Shown piece by piece: positions 26,747 through 35,463 of a stretch of 64,000 nt of DNA. The stretch comes from an uncultured Spirochaetaceae bacterium (GTDB lineage Bacteria; Spirochaetota; Spirochaetia; Sphaerochaetales; Sphaerochaetaceae): assembly GCA_944389075.1 (NCBI GenBank), contig CALXLA010000028.1, positions 38,159 through 102,158 of the forward strand, read 5' to 3'. A program made the translations under genes and the position numbers. Every line of letters begins with the position of its first letter. Positions within the stretch are counted from its first letter, which is position 1. Under the pieces are notes generated by a model. The model made no database searches. It had not been told where the DNA came from and saw only the letters and a program-made list of their open reading frames with translations.

Positions 26747-27324
26747 AAGACTCCTTTAGCCGCGACAATGCCTCTGGTGCTTCCGAATGCAAAGGCAATG
26801 GACATGACTAAAGGAATTATAGCATCAAGATCGTTGTCCACACTCATTTTCCTGGCAATGTATCTGTCATGCATCTCAGAAATCGTCCCAGCAACTGAAT
26901 CGATATCATAGAAGAAGCTCCAGTCTTCATGCCTGAGTCTGGCAACAAGCCCTTTATGAAGCAGCTTCTCATAATCCCTATGTTCGCTTATCGTTCCCTT
27001 GAAAAGCTCTATGTTATGGGCAAAAGTGAAGGCATCTGCCGCATAATGCGACAGCTTTCCCCATCTGTAGCTATAGACAATGCCTGCTTTGCACGCGGAT
27101 CCTGAAATCTGCTCCTCAAGCTTCTTTATGCGCCTGATAGCCGTCTTGTAGGAATGTCCCCTTTTCTCTTCACCTGGCTCGATTCCCCTGAAATACGACG
27201 TTATCTTGATATCAGGCTGGACAGAGCCGAAGATATAGGCAATCGCGCAGAACCTATCCATTCCCAGAGCCATTGCTTTCGATACAGCAAACGCCGCGAT
27301 CCTTATATGGCTTATGAACTTCAA
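26743..27324 (-). CDS. Zinc-dependent phospholipase C-like protein
   Basis: 193 residues. Metal-ligand-like residues are spread as in the zinc phospholipase C/S1-P1 fold: SHIR near the N-terminus, FGSVQPDIK, GHSYKTAIRR, and LSHYAADAFTFAHN. Start is TTG at 27324; no ATG fits the frame upstream, and GAAGGA touches it. There is no secretion signal, so it probably acts inside the cell. Paired with a lipid-type glycosyltransferase in one operon. Confidence 0.75.
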   Translation of the reverse strand: MKFISHIRIAAFAVSKAMALGMDRFCAIAYIFGSVQPDIKITSYFRGIEPGEEKRGHSYKTAIRRIKKLEEQISGSACKAGIVYSYRWGKLSHYAADAFTFAHNIELFKGTISEHRDYEKLLHKGLVARLRHEDWSFFYDIDSVAGTISEMHDRYIARKMSVDNDLDAIIPLVMSIAFAFGSTRGIVAAKGVL

Positions 27325-27442
27325 TCCTTCAAAATCCTCCGAAAACCATCATACATTTACAGTTTTATCGGAGGTTTATCAAGAAGTGAAATCCAGGATA
27401 ATTCATTATTTTACAAGAAAACCGGCACTAGGCCGGCATTGC

Positions 27443-28300
27443 TCATCGCTTCTTTGCTGCCTCCAGGCACTTCTTCCTGTATTTCAGCGGTGAGATTCCC
27501 ATCTTAGCCTTGAATACTCTGTCGAATGTCTTCACTGACCCAAAGCCTGCACCCTGCGCAATCTCCACGATCGAGCGCTTCTTCTTATCTGCAAGAAGCT
27601 TCTCGGACATCGCAAGCCTGTATGATGTCAGATATTCATAGAACGTCATGCCCGTGCATTCCTTGAAGATGCGCGAGAAGTATGTAGGAACATACCCTGC
27701 AACAGAAGATGCCATCGGAAGAGTAAGTGTCTTGTCATAGTTCTCGCTGATATACTTGAGCACTACCTCAAGCCTTGCGAGGATCTTCTCATCATCATCG
27801 CCCCTAGGCTCGAATGTGTTTTCGACATTGATGTTCTTATCTGCGAAAAGACTGATGATATCAAGAACAGCAGCTCTCATGCGCAATGCTGCAACAGCAT
27901 CATCCTCTTCTGAATATGCCTTGCTGAAATTACGGAACAAAGTGCGGAAAGAATCCACATCCGCATCTCTCCAGTGCTCCGTGAATCTGCCCATATTGGC
28001 AAGTCTCTCAGCTATAGCAGAATCTGAAGGAATAAGGAATGTGATTGCCTCTATGCAGCTTTCCGTATTCGAAAAATAGAAATGCTTCTCACCGCCCCTT
28101 ACAAGAATGGCATGCCCCTCTGGGATCTCATATTCCATTCCTTCGACGAAAATGCGGAAACTGCCTTTCTCCGCATAAGTGATTTCATACTCATTGTGCC
28201 AATGCATTGGCACAGCCTTTACCGATTGCTCCCTAACATAATTGCAGTGAAGCTCTTTTTCTCTTGATGCAATAGCCGATGTTGTAAACATATACTTCAC
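27443..28300 (-). CDS. AraC-family transcription regulator with cupin sensor domain
   Basis: 285 residues: cupin sensor (about 25-95, with PMHWHNEYEITYAEKGSF), linker, then two helix-turn-helices at 185-285 (LPMASSVAGYVPTYFSRIFK and IVEIAQGAGFGSVKTFDRVFK). Starts at GTG 28300 or ATG 28291; AAGGGTG favours the ATG. Likely senses a sugar or related metabolite. No target operon is adjacent: the gene before it on this strand is across 300 bp and the next is the phospholipase-C-like gene. Confidence 0.86.
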   Translation of the reverse strand: MKYMFTTSAIASREKELHCNYVREQSVKAVPMHWHNEYEITYAEKGSFRIFVEGMEYEIPEGHAILVRGGEKHFYFSNTESCIEAITFLIPSDSAIAERLANMGRFTEHWRDADVDSFRTLFRNFSKAYSEEDDAVAALRMRAAVLDIISLFADKNINVENTFEPRGDDDEKILARLEVVLKYISENYDKTLTLPMASSVAGYVPTYFSRIFKECTGMTFYEYLTSYRLAMSEKLLADKKKRSIVEIAQGAGFGSVKTFDRVFKAKMGISPLKYRKKCLEAAKKR

Positions 28301-28607
28301 CCTTAATCTTTGAAAGGAAAAATACCATTAATAGGGATTTCAGACAATACAAGCTTAAGACACGTACATTCTTTCCTTGGAAAAGCCTACTCTCCTTATA
28401 GATTGCGCTCCAGAGACACCTAGCTGCCGACTGTAGTCCTTGGATACATATACAATCTGGTCATTTTCCTTCGATATACGGGGGATTCTAACATGCAAGA
28501 CAGAAACAAGCAATCTACAAATCCTTGTAAAAGAAGAAAATCAGATATCATCCCCTATTTTCCGGTATTGGTTTTCCTTCATCCGCCTTTCTGCTATATT
28601 CACATCT
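28301..28607. other. Divergent intergenic region, 307 bp
   Basis: Holds the promoters of the AraC gene (minus) and the phosphatase gene (plus). For the latter TATATT at 28595-28600 ends seven bases before its GTG start. No RNA, repeat or further gene is seen. Confidence 0.45.
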
Positions 28608-29348
28608 GTGAGTCGCAATCTTATAGTCGGTGATATCCATGGCCAGTATTCTATGCTGATGAAAGTCCTTGAAAAAGCGGCTTTCGATCCCGGATCCGAT
28701 ACACTCTACACAACAGGAGATATCGCTGACAAAGGGCCTGATTCCGCATCCGTGACAGCATTCCTCCATTCGCTTCCGGAATGCAGGATGGTGATGGGAA
28801 ACCATGATGTCTGGCTTGAGAACTATCTGCTCACAGGCCGTGCTCCTGATATCTGGCTTGAGTCAAATGGCGGAGATGCCACTGTGAAATCTTTCCAGAA
28901 GATGAAGCTTACAGATACCGCAAGGGCCGTCTTCGGCAGATGGATATCATCAACACCATTCTGCAGGGCTGAAGAGAAATACATAATCGTCCATGCGGGA
29001 ATATCGGACAGATACAGTGCCGAGGATGTCGAGGCGATATCACGCCTGAAAAGAGGCAGGTATGAGACAGGGTCATGGTTCTCAGACAAGAAGGATTTCA
29101 TCTGGGACAGGACATACATAACTTCCGCAATTGAATATGAGGACAGGAGGCGCATAACAAAGGGCATGAGGGAACCTCTTGATACGCAGAAGACGATATT
29201 CGTGGGGCACACACCATTGAAGGCACCATTCAGATCCGAGCGCTATCACCTGTATGCCGTAGATACCGGGGCCGGACACACAGGCGGCTATCTCACCCTC
29301 ATGGATATGGATACAGGAGAATACTGGAAATCACAGCGCTGGCTTTAG
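28608..29348 (+). CDS. Calcineurin-like serine/threonine metallophosphatase (PrpA/ApaH-like)
   Basis: 246 residues. Metal-site motifs in order: GDIHGQ (D8, H10), GDIADKGPDS, GNHDVW, then VHAGIS and VGHTPL. This is the PPP-type bacterial phosphatase family that includes PrpA/PphA and diadenosine-tetraphosphatase-like enzymes; substrate not settled. The start is GTG at 28608, directly before SRNLIVGDIHG; there is no ribosome site and a -10-like TATATT sits seven bases upstream. Ends four bases inside the convergent pyrC gene. Confidence 0.86.
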   Translation: MSRNLIVGDIHGQYSMLMKVLEKAAFDPGSDTLYTTGDIADKGPDSASVTAFLHSLPECRMVMGNHDVWLENYLLTGRAPDIWLESNGGDATVKSFQKMKLTDTARAVFGRWISSTPFCRAEEKYIIVHAGISDRYSAEDVEAISRLKRGRYETGSWFSDKKDFIWDRTYITSAIEYEDRRRITKGMREPLDTQKTIFVGHTPLKAPFRSERYHLYAVDTGAGHTGGYLTLMDMDTGEYWKSQRWL

Positions 29349-30379
29349 GAGCGGAACGGGTCGAAGAAATACTCCGTTGAAAGCTTTTCATAAAGCCCAT
29401 ATGGATTCTCCGGCAGCCGGATATCCTCGATCTCAAGGCCGAATGCTGAAATCACATTGCGCCCATAGAGATTCTTCAGAAGTTCATCATCAGCACCATT
29501 CTTCCTGAGCCTGTCGAGAAGAAGCATCATCCCGGGAAGTCCCGGAATTCCAGATGCTCCCTTTTCCTTATCTTCCGGAGTATGAGGAGCATGATCCGAT
29601 TCAACCCAGTCAATCGTGCCGTCAAGAAGAGAGCTGAACACGAAAGCCCTGTCTTCCTCGCTTCTCAGAGGAGGATTCATCTTCAGCAGCCTGCTGCTGT
29701 CAGCAGCATCAGCCTGAGTGAGCAATGCATGATGGGGTGTTGCCCCCATAGTGATTCTGAGACCATCATTCCTTGCCGCTGAGACAAGCCTTATCGTGGA
29801 TGCCGCTGAGACATGGCAGATATGTAGCGTACCTTTGAATCCAGACTCCCTTGCAAGCATTATGAGATCTCTTACGCTCTCAGTCTCAGCTTCGGCAGGC
29901 CTTGCATCACTGTGTGTCTCATACTTCCCGGGGACATATCTCTCAGGATGGAGAAGCTCTTCCTTTTCCGCATGGACGGCAAGGACACCATCATAGCCGG
30001 AAGATACAAGAGTCCTGAACACCTCATGCTGTGCATCGATACCGACAATCCCCATATTGCCCGTGCTGTTGCCAGCAAAAAGCTTAAGCCCTATCACGAG
30101 AGGGAAAAGCTCCCTCCAGAGGAATACCATCTCTCTTACCTGGGCCATATCATTGGTTATTCCGGCATATAGATGGTATGAGACTCCTGTAGCATCAGCA
30201 GCCTCGCCTCCAAGGGCAAGGCGCGAGATTATGACATCCCTTGAAGTACAGACAGGCGATGTATTAGGCATATCGAAAAGATGAGTGAAGCCTGCAGAGG
30301 CTGCTGTCTTCATTCCATGAAGGACAGTCTCTTTCGCACTCTGTCCCCAGTCTCTCAGATGCACATGAGGATCAATCAT
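29345..30379 (-). CDS. pyrC: Dihydroorotase
   Basis: Cyclises carbamoyl-aspartate to dihydroorotate. 344 residues from the ATG at 30379, which overlaps the pyrDK stop (ATGA); a longer reading would lie within pyrDK. Zinc ligands: DPHVHLRDW (HxH), the likely carboxylated Lys in IGLKLFAGNS, His in AVHAEKE, His in LHICHVSAAS, Asp in WVESDHAPHT. Last gene of the pyrimidine operon. Confidence 0.9.
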   Translation of the reverse strand: MIDPHVHLRDWGQSAKETVLHGMKTAASAGFTHLFDMPNTSPVCTSRDVIISRLALGGEAADATGVSYHLYAGITNDMAQVREMVFLWRELFPLVIGLKLFAGNSTGNMGIVGIDAQHEVFRTLVSSGYDGVLAVHAEKEELLHPERYVPGKYETHSDARPAEAETESVRDLIMLARESGFKGTLHICHVSAASTIRLVSAARNDGLRITMGATPHHALLTQADAADSSRLLKMNPPLRSEEDRAFVFSSLLDGTIDWVESDHAPHTPEDKEKGASGIPGLPGMMLLLDRLRKNGADDELLKNLYGRNVISAFGLEIEDIRLPENPYGLYEKLSTEYFFDPFRS

Positions 30380-32046
30380 AGTTCTACGTGATTCTCCTTC
30401 AGTGTCTTCCATGTGAAGAATGTTCCTTCCTTGCATGGAAGATGGCCTCCGCATGAGCATTCGCCGCACATGCCTATGCCGCACATCGTATTCTTCTCCA
30501 TAGAAAGGTAGATACGCTCATCAGAAAGACCGAGAGCTTCTGCTTTCTCTGCAGCCTTCTCCATCATCTTCCCTGGTCCCACGACATAAAGAGCAGTATC
30601 TCCAGCTATATCATCGGCATCAATCGTATCGAGCACGCGCCCGGGCTTGCCATCATCAGCTACAGCCATGAATGAACCATAGGAGGAAAGGACATCCTCC
30701 AGAGCTTCCTTGCCATCGCGCTTTGAAACAACGCCTATACGGATATCCATCTCTGTTCCGTCTTTCGCGAGAGTCTCCGCGATAAGAGGAAGCACCGCGC
30801 TTCCTGTTCCGCCTCCGATCAGAAGTGCCTTCTGGCTCTTCCTGTATACCATCGGAGCACCATAAAGGCCTCTTGAGTAAAGCTCGTCACCGACTTCCAG
30901 ATCGAAAAGCTCTGATGTGAAGATACCCCGCTTTCTTATGAGGAATGTGAGCGGATCATTGACTGCGACAGAGAATGGCTTCTCGCCGCGTCCTGGTATC
31001 CAGAGGAACACGAACTGCCCGGGCTTGCAGTCAAGCTTGCCTGAGAGCTTTATGATCATCAGATCCTCTGAGTACATCTCCTTGCTGATGATTGTGTGCG
31101 GAGTGTATTCAAGCTCATTGCGGTTCGACAGAAGGGATGACGTATCCTCGCCATTCCTGACTGCATGGAAGAATCTCTCATAATCGGAAGGCATAACTCT
31201 TGAAAGCGCGGAGCCGATACCTACAGAATCAGCACCAGCCCGGATCATTGCTCTCGCATCCTCAGCTGAGCTCACTCCACCCATTCCGAGAATGATAGGA
31301 TCATCACCTATAGCGTCTCTTATTGTCTTTATGCATTCAATGGCGCGTGCCTTCACCCACTCACCGGATGCACCGCCGCGTCCTCCAAGCTTGTTGTTGA
31401 GAATCGGCTTGCCGGAATGCGGCTCAACATACATCTCAGGGCCAACTGTGTTTATGGCTGCAATGCCATCAGCACCTGCATCTATGACTGCTTTCGCAAT
31501 CTCACCGAGTTTATCGGTATTCGGAGAAAGCTTGATTATGAGCGGAGCTTTCCTCTCAGGATAAGCTTCCACGATTTTCTTCACATAATCCGATGCGACT
31601 ATGATATCCGTACCGATAGATGCACCAAAACCGGCAGCTGCATGAGGACATGAGAAGTTGAGCTCTATGAGATCAGCGACATGATCGAAGGCTCTGACCA
31701 GAGTGATGAAGTTCTCGGGGCAGTCTGCGGCAAGGGAGACATTAAGAACAGCTCTCATGCCATTCTTCCTCAACTCTTCCAGTTCTGGAAGCGCAACATC
31801 CATGCCAGGATTCCTGAGTCCTACCGAATTGCCGAAGTCACCTGCCTTAAGCGAGCATACGACAGGCTCCCTGTTGCCCGGTGTCGCCACGACCTGAAAT
31901 GACTTTGTCGTGATGATATCAAGAGATGGGACATTCTTATCAAAGAACTCTATCATCTCCTTCTTTGTCGTCAGTACACCGGAGACTGTGGCAGTCAGCA
32001 CATCGCCTTTCAGATGATTATGCCTAAGAAGTCTTGCAGCATCCAT
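30376..32046 (-). CDS. pyrDK: Dihydroorotate dehydrogenase (NAD-type) PyrD fused to electron-transfer subunit PyrK
   Basis: 556 residues, a natural fusion. Residues 1 to about 310 are a class 1B dihydroorotate dehydrogenase (ELNFSCPH with the catalytic Cys, KLSPNTDKLGEIAKA, GMGGVSSAEDA). From about 320 it is PyrK: ferredoxin-reductase-like FAD domain (KPGQFVFLWIPGRGEKPFSV), NAD site (ALLIGGGTGSAVLPLI) and a [2Fe-2S] site CGIGMCGECSCGGHLPC. Normally PyrD and PyrK are separate subunits of a heterotetramer; fusion fixes their ratio. It starts one base inside the pyrF stop (TGATG) and overlaps pyrC. Confidence 0.93.
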   Translation of the reverse strand: MDAARLLRHNHLKGDVLTATVSGVLTTKKEMIEFFDKNVPSLDIITTKSFQVVATPGNREPVVCSLKAGDFGNSVGLRNPGMDVALPELEELRKNGMRAVLNVSLAADCPENFITLVRAFDHVADLIELNFSCPHAAAGFGASIGTDIIVASDYVKKIVEAYPERKAPLIIKLSPNTDKLGEIAKAVIDAGADGIAAINTVGPEMYVEPHSGKPILNNKLGGRGGASGEWVKARAIECIKTIRDAIGDDPIILGMGGVSSAEDARAMIRAGADSVGIGSALSRVMPSDYERFFHAVRNGEDTSSLLSNRNELEYTPHTIISKEMYSEDLMIIKLSGKLDCKPGQFVFLWIPGRGEKPFSVAVNDPLTFLIRKRGIFTSELFDLEVGDELYSRGLYGAPMVYRKSQKALLIGGGTGSAVLPLIAETLAKDGTEMDIRIGVVSKRDGKEALEDVLSSYGSFMAVADDGKPGRVLDTIDADDIAGDTALYVVGPGKMMEKAAEKAEALGLSDERIYLSMEKNTMCGIGMCGECSCGGHLPCKEGTFFTWKTLKENHVEL

Positions 32047-32927
32047 CAGACAGCGGCCTCTTCCGTAAGCTTCCTGACAGCATCCATGACCTGATCAAGC
32101 CAGTTGTCAGGAGCCGCCCCTTTCTTCCATGGATGAGTAAGGCCTGAAGATGAGTTGATGCGCGAAAGCTTGAGGTCGTAGCCAGCCTTGTTCATTCTTG
32201 CAATCACCTCAGAAGCACTGCCGCCCTGCGATCCGACGCCTGGAATGAGCATTGGAACATCACGGCCTGCGAAGACTGAAGCGATATCCTCAAGCTCATC
32301 TGGGCTTGTCGCACCGACAACAGCTCCGAGTCCCGGATGCTCTGATGCCCAGCGTGCAATCGTAAGCGCCACAGCATGATAAAGCGGATACATCACCTTC
32401 TCATCCACCCTGTCGAGCACGACCTCATTCTGGAATTCCTTCGCACCTGGATTCGATGTCCTTGCGAGGATATAGACTCCTTTGTCAGGATATGCGAACG
32501 GGAATACCGAATCATGGCCCATGTATGGAGAGACAGTCACGGCATCAGCTCCCCAGCCTTCGAAAGCCTCGGAAGCGTAATTGCCGCTTGAGCGTGCGAT
32601 ATCACCGCGCTTCGAGTCAAGAATCACAGGAATTCCCGGGAAGAAAGTCTCAAGCATATCAAGGATGTCTGCAAGTGCAAGGGAACCTGAGAAATCCTCA
32701 TCCCTTGGTTTGTCGAGCATCGCATAGTACCCGATATTCGGCTTGAATGCTGCAGGAGCAAGTCCCTCAAGCCTCATACGATGGAATATTTCAGAAAAAT
32801 AGCTGTTCAGGCGCTCCCTGACAGATGCATCTGACTCCGGAAGCACATCCATTACAGGGTCAAGACCCATGCATACGATATTCCCGACGCTTTCCGCGCT
32901 TTCCCTAAGCTTGTCGATATAGCTCAT
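32046..32927 (-). CDS. pyrF: Orotidine 5'-phosphate decarboxylase, type 2
   Basis: 293 residues, the longer type-2 form. Catalytic segment VILDSKRGDIARSSGNYA; substrate loop VGATSPDELEDI and IPGVGSQGGSASEVI. Start at 32927 fits GGGAGG upstream and overlaps the pyrE stop as ATGA. Last step to UMP, directly after PyrE's orotidylate. Confidence 0.92.
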   Translation of the reverse strand: MSYIDKLRESAESVGNIVCMGLDPVMDVLPESDASVRERLNSYFSEIFHRMRLEGLAPAAFKPNIGYYAMLDKPRDEDFSGSLALADILDMLETFFPGIPVILDSKRGDIARSSGNYASEAFEGWGADAVTVSPYMGHDSVFPFAYPDKGVYILARTSNPGAKEFQNEVVLDRVDEKVMYPLYHAVALTIARWASEHPGLGAVVGATSPDELEDIASVFAGRDVPMLIPGVGSQGGSASEVIARMNKAGYDLKLSRINSSSGLTHPWKKGAAPDNWLDQVMDAVRKLTEEAAV

Positions 32928-33625
32928 GCTTTCACCTCTCTCGGCCAGCCTCTCTTCTCTCCCCATCCGAATGGATCTGTCCTCCACTCATGAAGAGCAT
33001 CCGCATCTTCTTTCGAGATGTAGCCGGTTTCCGATGCTGTCGCGACCATGACATCATATGAAAGTATCGTATGGAAAGTGCATACAGGATCCAGTGCCGC
33101 AAAGCCATCTTCCGCAGCCTTGAGGCCATATGTGAAGATAGCAAGGCACAGCGAGCAATCACCATCTGCAGCCCGCACTGCCTCGACAGCCTTCAGGGAA
33201 GAAGAGCCTGTTGAAATCAGATCCTCGATGAGCAGGACCTTCTTGCCCTCATAGGAGCCATCTTTTCCCAGGCCCTCGATCTGATGGCCAAGCCCATGAT
33301 CCTTGCTTGATGAGCGGACATATGAGAGCGGCTTATAAAGCATATCGGCAAGGCTTGTTGCATGAGGAATGCCTGCAGTAGCTGTTCCCGCGATATTATC
33401 AGGATTGAAATCAAGCGAGGAGAGCATGTCCGCAAACGCATCACGGATCAGTGCTCTGTATTTAGGAACTGCCAGGAACTGCCTGTTATCATTATAGATA
33501 GGCATCCTGTATCCTGATGCCCATGTGAAAGGCTTTGCAGGAGAAAGCCTTATTGCCCCGAGTTCAAAAGCGCCTCTAGCAAGAAGCGGACCGTAGTAAT
33601 CTGTTATTTCCTGTAATGTCTTCAT
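32924..33625 (-). CDS. pyrE: Orotate phosphoribosyltransferase
   Basis: About 233 residues. PRPP loop VLLIEDLISTGSSSLKAVEAV, flexible loop VRSSSKDHGLGHQIEG, and N-terminal PFTWASGYRMPIYNDNR. Two in-frame ATGs, 33631 and 33625; GGAAGG is one base from the first and seven from the second, so the second is chosen. Translationally coupled to pyrF. Confidence 0.92.
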   Translation of the reverse strand: MKTLQEITDYYGPLLARGAFELGAIRLSPAKPFTWASGYRMPIYNDNRQFLAVPKYRALIRDAFADMLSSLDFNPDNIAGTATAGIPHATSLADMLYKPLSYVRSSSKDHGLGHQIEGLGKDGSYEGKKVLLIEDLISTGSSSLKAVEAVRAADGDCSLCLAIFTYGLKAAEDGFAALDPVCTFHTILSYDVMVATASETGYISKEDADALHEWRTDPFGWGEKRGWPREVKA

Positions 33626-33654
33626 ACTCATACCTTCCTAGATTATAAACCCTA

Positions 33655-35244
33655 TCAGTGTTTTTTCCATATTTCCTTGAATGTATGGAACCTGCCGCAA
33701 TACACACACGAGAAGTGACCATCGCCTGTTCTGTAGAAGGAAGCAGGAACGCCTTCCCCATTCACAGGATTCGAGATGCAGGCCTCATTCGTGCAGCAGA
33801 GGTCATCAAAGTTGTAGATTCTTGGAGGCATGTGCGTGCGGAATTTCTCCTTCACCTCTCCATCTCTTATTATGTTCAGCGTACAGTGCGGAGCCACAGC
33901 GGCAAGACGCTTGAGATCCTTTCTCTCAAGAGGACGTGCACCCGGACGGAAGATTATGCCCTTATACTTGCCATCAGAACCCTTTGAGATCCATTCGCCG
34001 CCCTTGCTGTCATCGAGGCCAAGGACAGATGAGATCAGCCTCATATGATCCCTTATCGCACCAGGCTCATCGCCTTTGCAGATATGATCGATCACAATGC
34101 CCTCATCAATAGGCCTTACGCCTTCGGAATATGCCTTGCTCTTCTTCTCCTTGTTCGGCTCAACCTGAATGATGTATTCCTCAGTCCTTCTGTCCTCATC
34201 ATGCTCACCAGGAACTGGGATGTAGTCATCGCCGATCTTCCCGGCAATCAGCGAAAGGAGAACCATCCTGCAGTACATTCCATTGATAGCCTGCCTTTCC
34301 CAGCCATTGAGATCTGTCTTGTCAAGCCATGTAGGAATGGTAGGATGCTCCTTGTGGCGCGGAAGCGGGTGATAGAACTTCGTACCCGGTTTCATCATAG
34401 GCATGAAGTCCTTCCTGAATGTGATGGCCTCGCGAAGGATATCCTGCTTCTGGAGGATCCTCTCGCCCATTCTCTCAAGCTGAGGTCTTGTGAAGTACCA
34501 CATCGTAGCTGTATCGCCAGCCTTCAGATACTCTTCTATTGATGCGAAAGCCCTGACCTCAAAGCCGTTCTCCTTCATCTTCTCGACATAGCTTTCAGGC
34601 ATGGCAAGCTCTTCAGGTGCAATCAGATCAACTTTCACATGATCGAATATCTTCAGGCCATCTGCCTTGGAATGGACTGTGCGTCCATGATACAGATCAC
34701 CCACAAGAGCAAGGTGAATCGAATCGAATGACATATTGAGATCCTCAAGGAATGAGAACTCATCGAGAAGTTCCTGCGTCGGATGCTCATGCTTTCCATC
34801 TCCTGCATTTATGAATGCCGGACGATATGGGAGGTTATTGCGCTTCGCATATTCAGAGCATTCCTCGGAAAGCCATCTCGTAAGTCCTTCGACCTTGCTG
34901 CGGACAATGAAGATGCAGTTCGAATATCCGGAGAGCATATTGAAAGTATCCGCATAGCTTTCGCCCTTGTTGATAGATGATGAAGTTGTCATCAGCTCCG
35001 AAACCTTCGCATGATGGAACTTGGCTGCATTCCTGAATGATTCCTTTGTCCTCGTGCTATCTTCAAGGAATACCTCGTAGATGCCAAAGTCAGGATCGTT
35101 GATCCTGAACTTATCCATTGTCTCTTCATCGCCTGCGATTATTGCCTTCTTCAGCTCATCGACTTTCCTGAAGAAATAGCGGCGTTCATTGATCGAGAAG
35201 TCCTCAATGATGTTAAGCGACCTAGATGCGAAAATATTCGACAT
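33655..35244 (-). CDS. pyrBI: Aspartate carbamoyltransferase, catalytic and regulatory chains fused (PyrB-PyrI)
   Basis: 529 residues. Residues 1 to about 345 are the catalytic chain: EDSTRTKESF (phosphate/carbamoyl site), HPTQELLDEF, the segment PLPRHKEHPTIP. From about 360 the regulatory chain: allosteric domain (GIVIDHICKGDEP ... LGLDD) and the zinc-binding domain with CTNEAC and CVYC cysteines. Fused PyrBI proteins are known in Thermotoga and some spirochaetes. AAGGAG lies five bases before the ATG. First gene of the operon; the attenuator ends directly at this ribosome site. Expected feedback by nucleotides through the regulatory half. Confidence 0.94.
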   Translation of the reverse strand: MSNIFASRSLNIIEDFSINERRYFFRKVDELKKAIIAGDEETMDKFRINDPDFGIYEVFLEDSTRTKESFRNAAKFHHAKVSELMTTSSSINKGESYADTFNMLSGYSNCIFIVRSKVEGLTRWLSEECSEYAKRNNLPYRPAFINAGDGKHEHPTQELLDEFSFLEDLNMSFDSIHLALVGDLYHGRTVHSKADGLKIFDHVKVDLIAPEELAMPESYVEKMKENGFEVRAFASIEEYLKAGDTATMWYFTRPQLERMGERILQKQDILREAITFRKDFMPMMKPGTKFYHPLPRHKEHPTIPTWLDKTDLNGWERQAINGMYCRMVLLSLIAGKIGDDYIPVPGEHDEDRRTEEYIIQVEPNKEKKSKAYSEGVRPIDEGIVIDHICKGDEPGAIRDHMRLISSVLGLDDSKGGEWISKGSDGKYKGIIFRPGARPLERKDLKRLAAVAPHCTLNIIRDGEVKEKFRTHMPPRIYNFDDLCCTNEACISNPVNGEGVPASFYRTGDGHFSCVYCGRFHTFKEIWKKH

Positions 35245-35254
35245 GACAGCTCCT

Positions 35255-35281
35255 TAAAAAAATATGCCGGCATCCCGGCAT
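35255..35281 (-). terminator. pyr operon attenuator (intrinsic terminator before pyrBI)
   Basis: On the minus strand ATGCCGG, loop GATG, CCGGCAT (35281 to 35264), followed by ATTTTTTT. The perfect 7-bp hairpin with T-run ends at the AAGGAG of pyrBI, so it must be bypassed for operon expression. Confidence 0.85.
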
Positions 35282-35282
35282 T

Positions 35283-35351
35283 TCAAAATGAAAAAGAAAT
35301 TGTGCTCCTGTATCTGAAGGAATCGATAGTCATCATTCTTCTGTACATCAT
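35283..35351 (-). CDS. Putative pyr leader peptide (22 aa)
   Basis: An ORF too short for usual gene finding: ATG at 35351 (a second ATG follows), preceded by AGAGGTG, 22 codons, stop TGA at 35285-35283. The last eight codons before the stop (STISFSF region) are encoded by a U-rich stretch, ATTTCTTTTTCATTTTGA. The stop lies one base before the terminator stem. This is the layout of the enterobacterial pyrBI leader PyrL: with low UTP, polymerase pauses in the U-rich tract, the ribosome catches up and blocks the hairpin. Peptide sequence itself is not related to PyrL. Inferred, strong by position. Confidence 0.65.
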   Translation of the reverse strand: MMYRRMMTIDSFRYRSTISFSF

Positions 35352-35369
35352 GCACCTCTTCGGTTTGGT

Positions 35370-35399
35370 AGGATAGCAAATTTACAGTCCTGTTGTCTA
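35370..35399 (-). promoter_or_regulatory. Putative pyr operon promoter
   Basis: On the minus strand TAGACA (35399-35394), 18-base spacer, TATCCT (35375-35370). Predicted start near 35363 gives a leader of about 12 bases before the leader peptide. -35 is one base off consensus; -10 two. Confidence 0.4.
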
Positions 35400-35463
35400 T
35401 ATACCATCGGTCTTGCCACAGAGTCCGATGTTTTCATATCTTCATTACATATGGAGGCTTGAA

